Part shown: positions 4,384 to 6,420 of the stretch, piece after piece | Layout: each line of letters opens with the position of its first letter | Position numbering within the stretch: position 1 is the first letter of the stretch | Source: an uncultured Spirochaetaceae bacterium | GTDB lineage: Bacteria > Spirochaetota > Spirochaetia > Treponematales > Treponemataceae | Assembly: GCA_902796985.1 (NCBI GenBank) | Contig: CADBRC010000290.1 | Span: 1-6,420, forward strand | DNA length: 6,420 nt | Reading direction: 5' to 3' | The notes under the pieces: model-generated | What the model was told of the DNA's origin: nothing | The model's database searches: none | The model's input: the letters and a program-made list of their open reading frames with translations, nothing else | Translations under genes and position numbers: made by a program

Positions 4384-5907
4384 ATGACAGAAAGACAGTC
4401 CCACAGCATCAGGAATGCATTCTGGTCCGCTCTGTACACGCTGGTCTCCACCCTGATGGGCTTCGTCATACGGACGCTGCTCATAAAGAAAATCGGAGCC
4501 GAATACCTGGGGCTGAGCGGCCTGTGCCAGTCCGTCCTCGGAACGCTCAACCTGGCCGAAATGGGAATGGATACAGCCATCTCCTACAACCTCTACAAGC
4601 CCTTTGCCGAAAACGACAGGGAACGGGTGAATGCCCTTCTGTCCCTCTACCGGCGGCTCTACAAGATAGTCGCGCTGGTAATCCTGCTGCTCGGCCTCGC
4701 CGTCATGCCCTTCCTGGGCCACATGATTGAAGGCGAGCCTCCGGCAGGGGTAAACATCTACCTCATCTTCCTGCTTTATCTCCTGGACACGGTGTGTTCC
4801 TATCTGCTGTATCCCCCCAGGCGGCCGCTTGTGGTGGTTTCCCAGCAGTTCTCGATTCATCAGAAGGTCCTGCTGCTGAACTTCCTCTTCCTCTATGCCT
4901 CGCAGATTGTGATTCTTGTGGCCTTTAAGAACTACTTCCTTTTCGCGGTCTGTTTCCCCGTCTTCTCTGTCCTGGGAAGCCTCAGCTACAGGATCGTGAC
5001 GGACAGGAAGTTCCCCGACTTCAAACCGGAAGGAAAACTGCCAAAGGACTTTTACGGGCCCTTCATCAAACGGGTATCCGGGGTTGCACTGGCACGGTTC
5101 CGCAATGCGAGCCGTTCATACATAGATGTTATCTTCATTTCATCTTTCCTGGGGCTTGTTGTCTCCGCGAAATACAACGTTTACAGCGTTATCCTCGTCA
5201 TCCCCCAGGCAGCGACGGGCATAATCATCTCCTCCATAAAGGGGAGCATAGGGAATTACTTTGCGCTGGAAAACGATGAGCGGAAGTACGGGCTGTTTGA
5301 CCTCCTGTCTTTCATGTTCTTCTGGATTGCGGCATTTTGCTCTTCCTGCCTCGTCTGCCTCTATCAGCCTTTTGTCAGGCTGTGGGTCGGGGAGGATATG
5401 CTGCTGCCCCTGACGGCGGCGGTGGCGAGTGCGGTCCTGTTTTTCGTCACGACCATAGGGGGAATGCTGGAGATGACGAAGGACATAACCGGCATTTACT
5501 GGGAGAACCGCTGGACTCCGCTTGTCGAGATGCTGGTGAACGTTATCTTAGACATCATCTGCATACGCCTTTGGGGGGTGCAGGGTGTCCTGTTTGCGAC
5601 TGCGTTTTCCATCGCGGTCATAACACTGCCTTCGGACCTTTTTGTTCTGTTCCGCTGCTACTTCCACCGGTCTCCCGTCCGCTACGCGGTGAAATACATC
5701 GGTTTCTCCATTCTTGCGGCGGGAGCGGCAGCTGCGGCATACATGCTGTGTGCCCGTATCAGCGGCGGGGGAATCCTGGCGCTGGCTGCCCGCCTTGCCG
5801 TCTGCCTTATCGTGCCGAATGCAATCCTGCTGCTTGCCTTCCACAGGACGGACAACATCAAGACTTTGCTCGGAACGGTCAGGCAGATATTGGGAAAAGA
5901 AAAATAG
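4384..5907 (+). CDS. Wzx-like oligosaccharide flippase / polysaccharide biosynthesis membrane protein
   Basis: A 507-residue polytopic inner-membrane protein of the MOP exporter superfamily (Wzx/RfbX group), whose members move lipid-linked sugar units across the cytoplasmic membrane. About 12-14 hydrophobic segments are visible, beginning at residues ~13-33 (AFWSALYTLVSTLMGFVIRT). Family-like sequence includes RTLLIKKIGAEYLGLSGL with AEMGMDTAISYNLYKPFAEND in the N-terminal half, FVRLWVGEDMLLPL in the middle, and WGVQGVLFATAFSIAV near the second bundle's end. Length fits the usual ~470-510. The ATG at 4384 gives a normal N-terminus but has no Shine-Dalgarno; the overlapping promoter predicts a leaderless mRNA. 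No glycosyltransferase or other polysaccharide gene is adjacent, so the substrate cannot be guessed. The stop is 10 bp from the stop of the convergent gene on the right. A generic lipid or peptidoglycan-precursor flippase role is the main alternative. Confidence 0.9.
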   Translation: MTERQSHSIRNAFWSALYTLVSTLMGFVIRTLLIKKIGAEYLGLSGLCQSVLGTLNLAEMGMDTAISYNLYKPFAENDRERVNALLSLYRRLYKIVALVILLLGLAVMPFLGHMIEGEPPAGVNIYLIFLLYLLDTVCSYLLYPPRRPLVVVSQQFSIHQKVLLLNFLFLYASQIVILVAFKNYFLFAVCFPVFSVLGSLSYRIVTDRKFPDFKPEGKLPKDFYGPFIKRVSGVALARFRNASRSYIDVIFISSFLGLVVSAKYNVYSVILVIPQAATGIIISSIKGSIGNYFALENDERKYGLFDLLSFMFFWIAAFCSSCLVCLYQPFVRLWVGEDMLLPLTAAVASAVLFFVTTIGGMLEMTKDITGIYWENRWTPLVEMLVNVILDIICIRLWGVQGVLFATAFSIAVITLPSDLFVLFRCYFHRSPVRYAVKYIGFSILAAGAAAAAYMLCARISGGGILALAARLAVCLIVPNAILLLAFHRTDNIKTLLGTVRQILGKEK

Positions 5908-5917
5908 GAGTGAAAGT

Positions 5918-6420
5918 CTATGTTCTCTTCCGTATCTCGTCTATCTTCTGACGGGCCGTCTTGAGGATGTAGGCGACTTTTCGTTCCGATACGTTGAGGA
6001 GTTCCCCTATTTCCTTGTTGGACGGGGCGGCCCTGCCTTCCGCCGCCAGCCGCCGGTTGTCTTTTTCCCAGCGCTCGCTCTGCGTTCGGAGAAGCTGGCT
6101 TACCCTTTGCTGCAGTAAGCCTCCGCTGTCAAGCTTTTTGTCTTGAATACGGTATTTCCTCCTCAGGTAGAAGGCTTTGTCCCGCGCACTGCCGGCCTCC
6201 TGCCTCCGGGATATCTTCATTGCAATCTTTTCCTTAAGCTCCGACATCATGAAAAAGAGCTTCTCCTCGCTTATGCCTGTGACGATTGACGTGCTGCGGA
6301 CAGATGCGTCGTCGGCGACGGCGGAGGACTTAAGGAAGAGTATGAGACAGGCTGACCGCCTCAATTCTTCGATTTTTTCATCCTCTGTGCTGCGGAAGTA
6401 CTTTCTCTGTATTCTGTTCA
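5918..6420 (-). CDS. uncharacterised protein with C-terminal sigma-factor-like helix-turn-helix (N-terminus beyond the right edge)
   Basis: The minus-strand frame is open from the right edge (first full codon 6418-6416) to TAG at 5920-5918, giving 166 visible residues. A TTG at 6364 could be read as a start, but coding-like sequence (NRIQRKYFRSTEDEKIEEL) continues upstream, so the true start is probably outside the window. The visible part is helical and strongly charged. The middle has FFMMSELKEKIAMKISRRQE and a basic stretch FYLRRKYRIQDKK. The C-terminus has LAAEGRAAPSNKEIGELLNV followed by SERKVAYILKTARQKIDEI, which resembles the region 3/region 4 type helix-turn-helix of sigma-70 factors (the P-x-x-x-EI-x-x-x-L pattern and then a recognition-like helix). 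A full sigma factor cannot be confirmed because regions 1-2 would lie outside. DNA binding is an inference from the motif alone. Confidence 0.8.
   Translation of the reverse strand, partial: NRIQRKYFRSTEDEKIEELRRSACLILFLKSSAVADDASVRSTSIVTGISEEKLFFMMSELKEKIAMKISRRQEAGSARDKAFYLRRKYRIQDKKLDSGGLLQQRVSQLLRTQSERWEKDNRRLAAEGRAAPSNKEIGELLNVSERKVAYILKTARQKIDEIRKRT

Noticed and set aside
5337..5951. 204-residue plus-strand frame overlapping the flippase
   Set aside because: Out-of-frame shadow of the flippase C-terminal half, Gly/Arg/His-rich without family features.
6362..6364. TTG at 6364-6362 as the true start of the right-hand gene
   Set aside because: The frame continues open with coding-like composition to the window edge and no Shine-Dalgarno precedes the TTG. 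The gene is better treated as 5'-partial.

Overview
The window looks like part of a moderately GC-rich spirochaete chromosome, most likely a Treponema. The basis is general protein resemblance (MetRS with four zinc knuckles, a 529-residue glucose-6-phosphate isomerase whose second signature reads FDQEGVQLGK, a solitary Wzx-like flippase) plus the mosaic of short single-gene transcription units. No sequence search was run, so the genus is an inference.

Layout from left to right. Positions 1-1298 hold the first 432 codons of methionyl-tRNA synthetase (metG) on the minus strand, running off the left edge. Positions 1299-1606 are non-coding. They hold a strong promoter placed directly against the metG start codon, an 8-bp dyad just upstream of it, a tandem array of eight 22-bp units (each an imperfect palindrome plus a T-tract), and a 9-bp-stem hairpin next to the glsB stop codon. 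Positions 1607-1858 encode a small GlsB/YeaQ/YmgE membrane protein on the minus strand. Positions 1859-1982 are a divergent promoter region. Positions 1983-3572 encode glucose-6-phosphate isomerase (pgi) on the plus strand, followed by an 11-bp-stem terminator-like hairpin. Positions 3650-4363 encode a 237-residue uncharacterised protein with a possible PD-(D/E)xK-type nuclease-fold N-terminus. Positions 4384-5907 encode a multi-pass polysaccharide flippase-like protein, convergent with a partial minus-strand gene (5918 to the right edge) that ends in a sigma-factor-like helix-turn-helix.

The genes do not form one pathway. They are housekeeping translation (metG), central sugar metabolism (pgi), envelope stress or transport (glsB family, flippase) and two genes of unknown role. 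Two features stand out. The first is the 22-bp palindromic array between glsB and metG, in which two palindrome types alternate and show a paired base change. The second is that metG and the flippase gene both have a promoter whose -10 box ends 7-8 nt before the ATG, with no Shine-Dalgarno and a shared TAGCCCCT element before ATG, which predicts leaderless or nearly leaderless mRNAs. No clearly new multi-gene system is visible.
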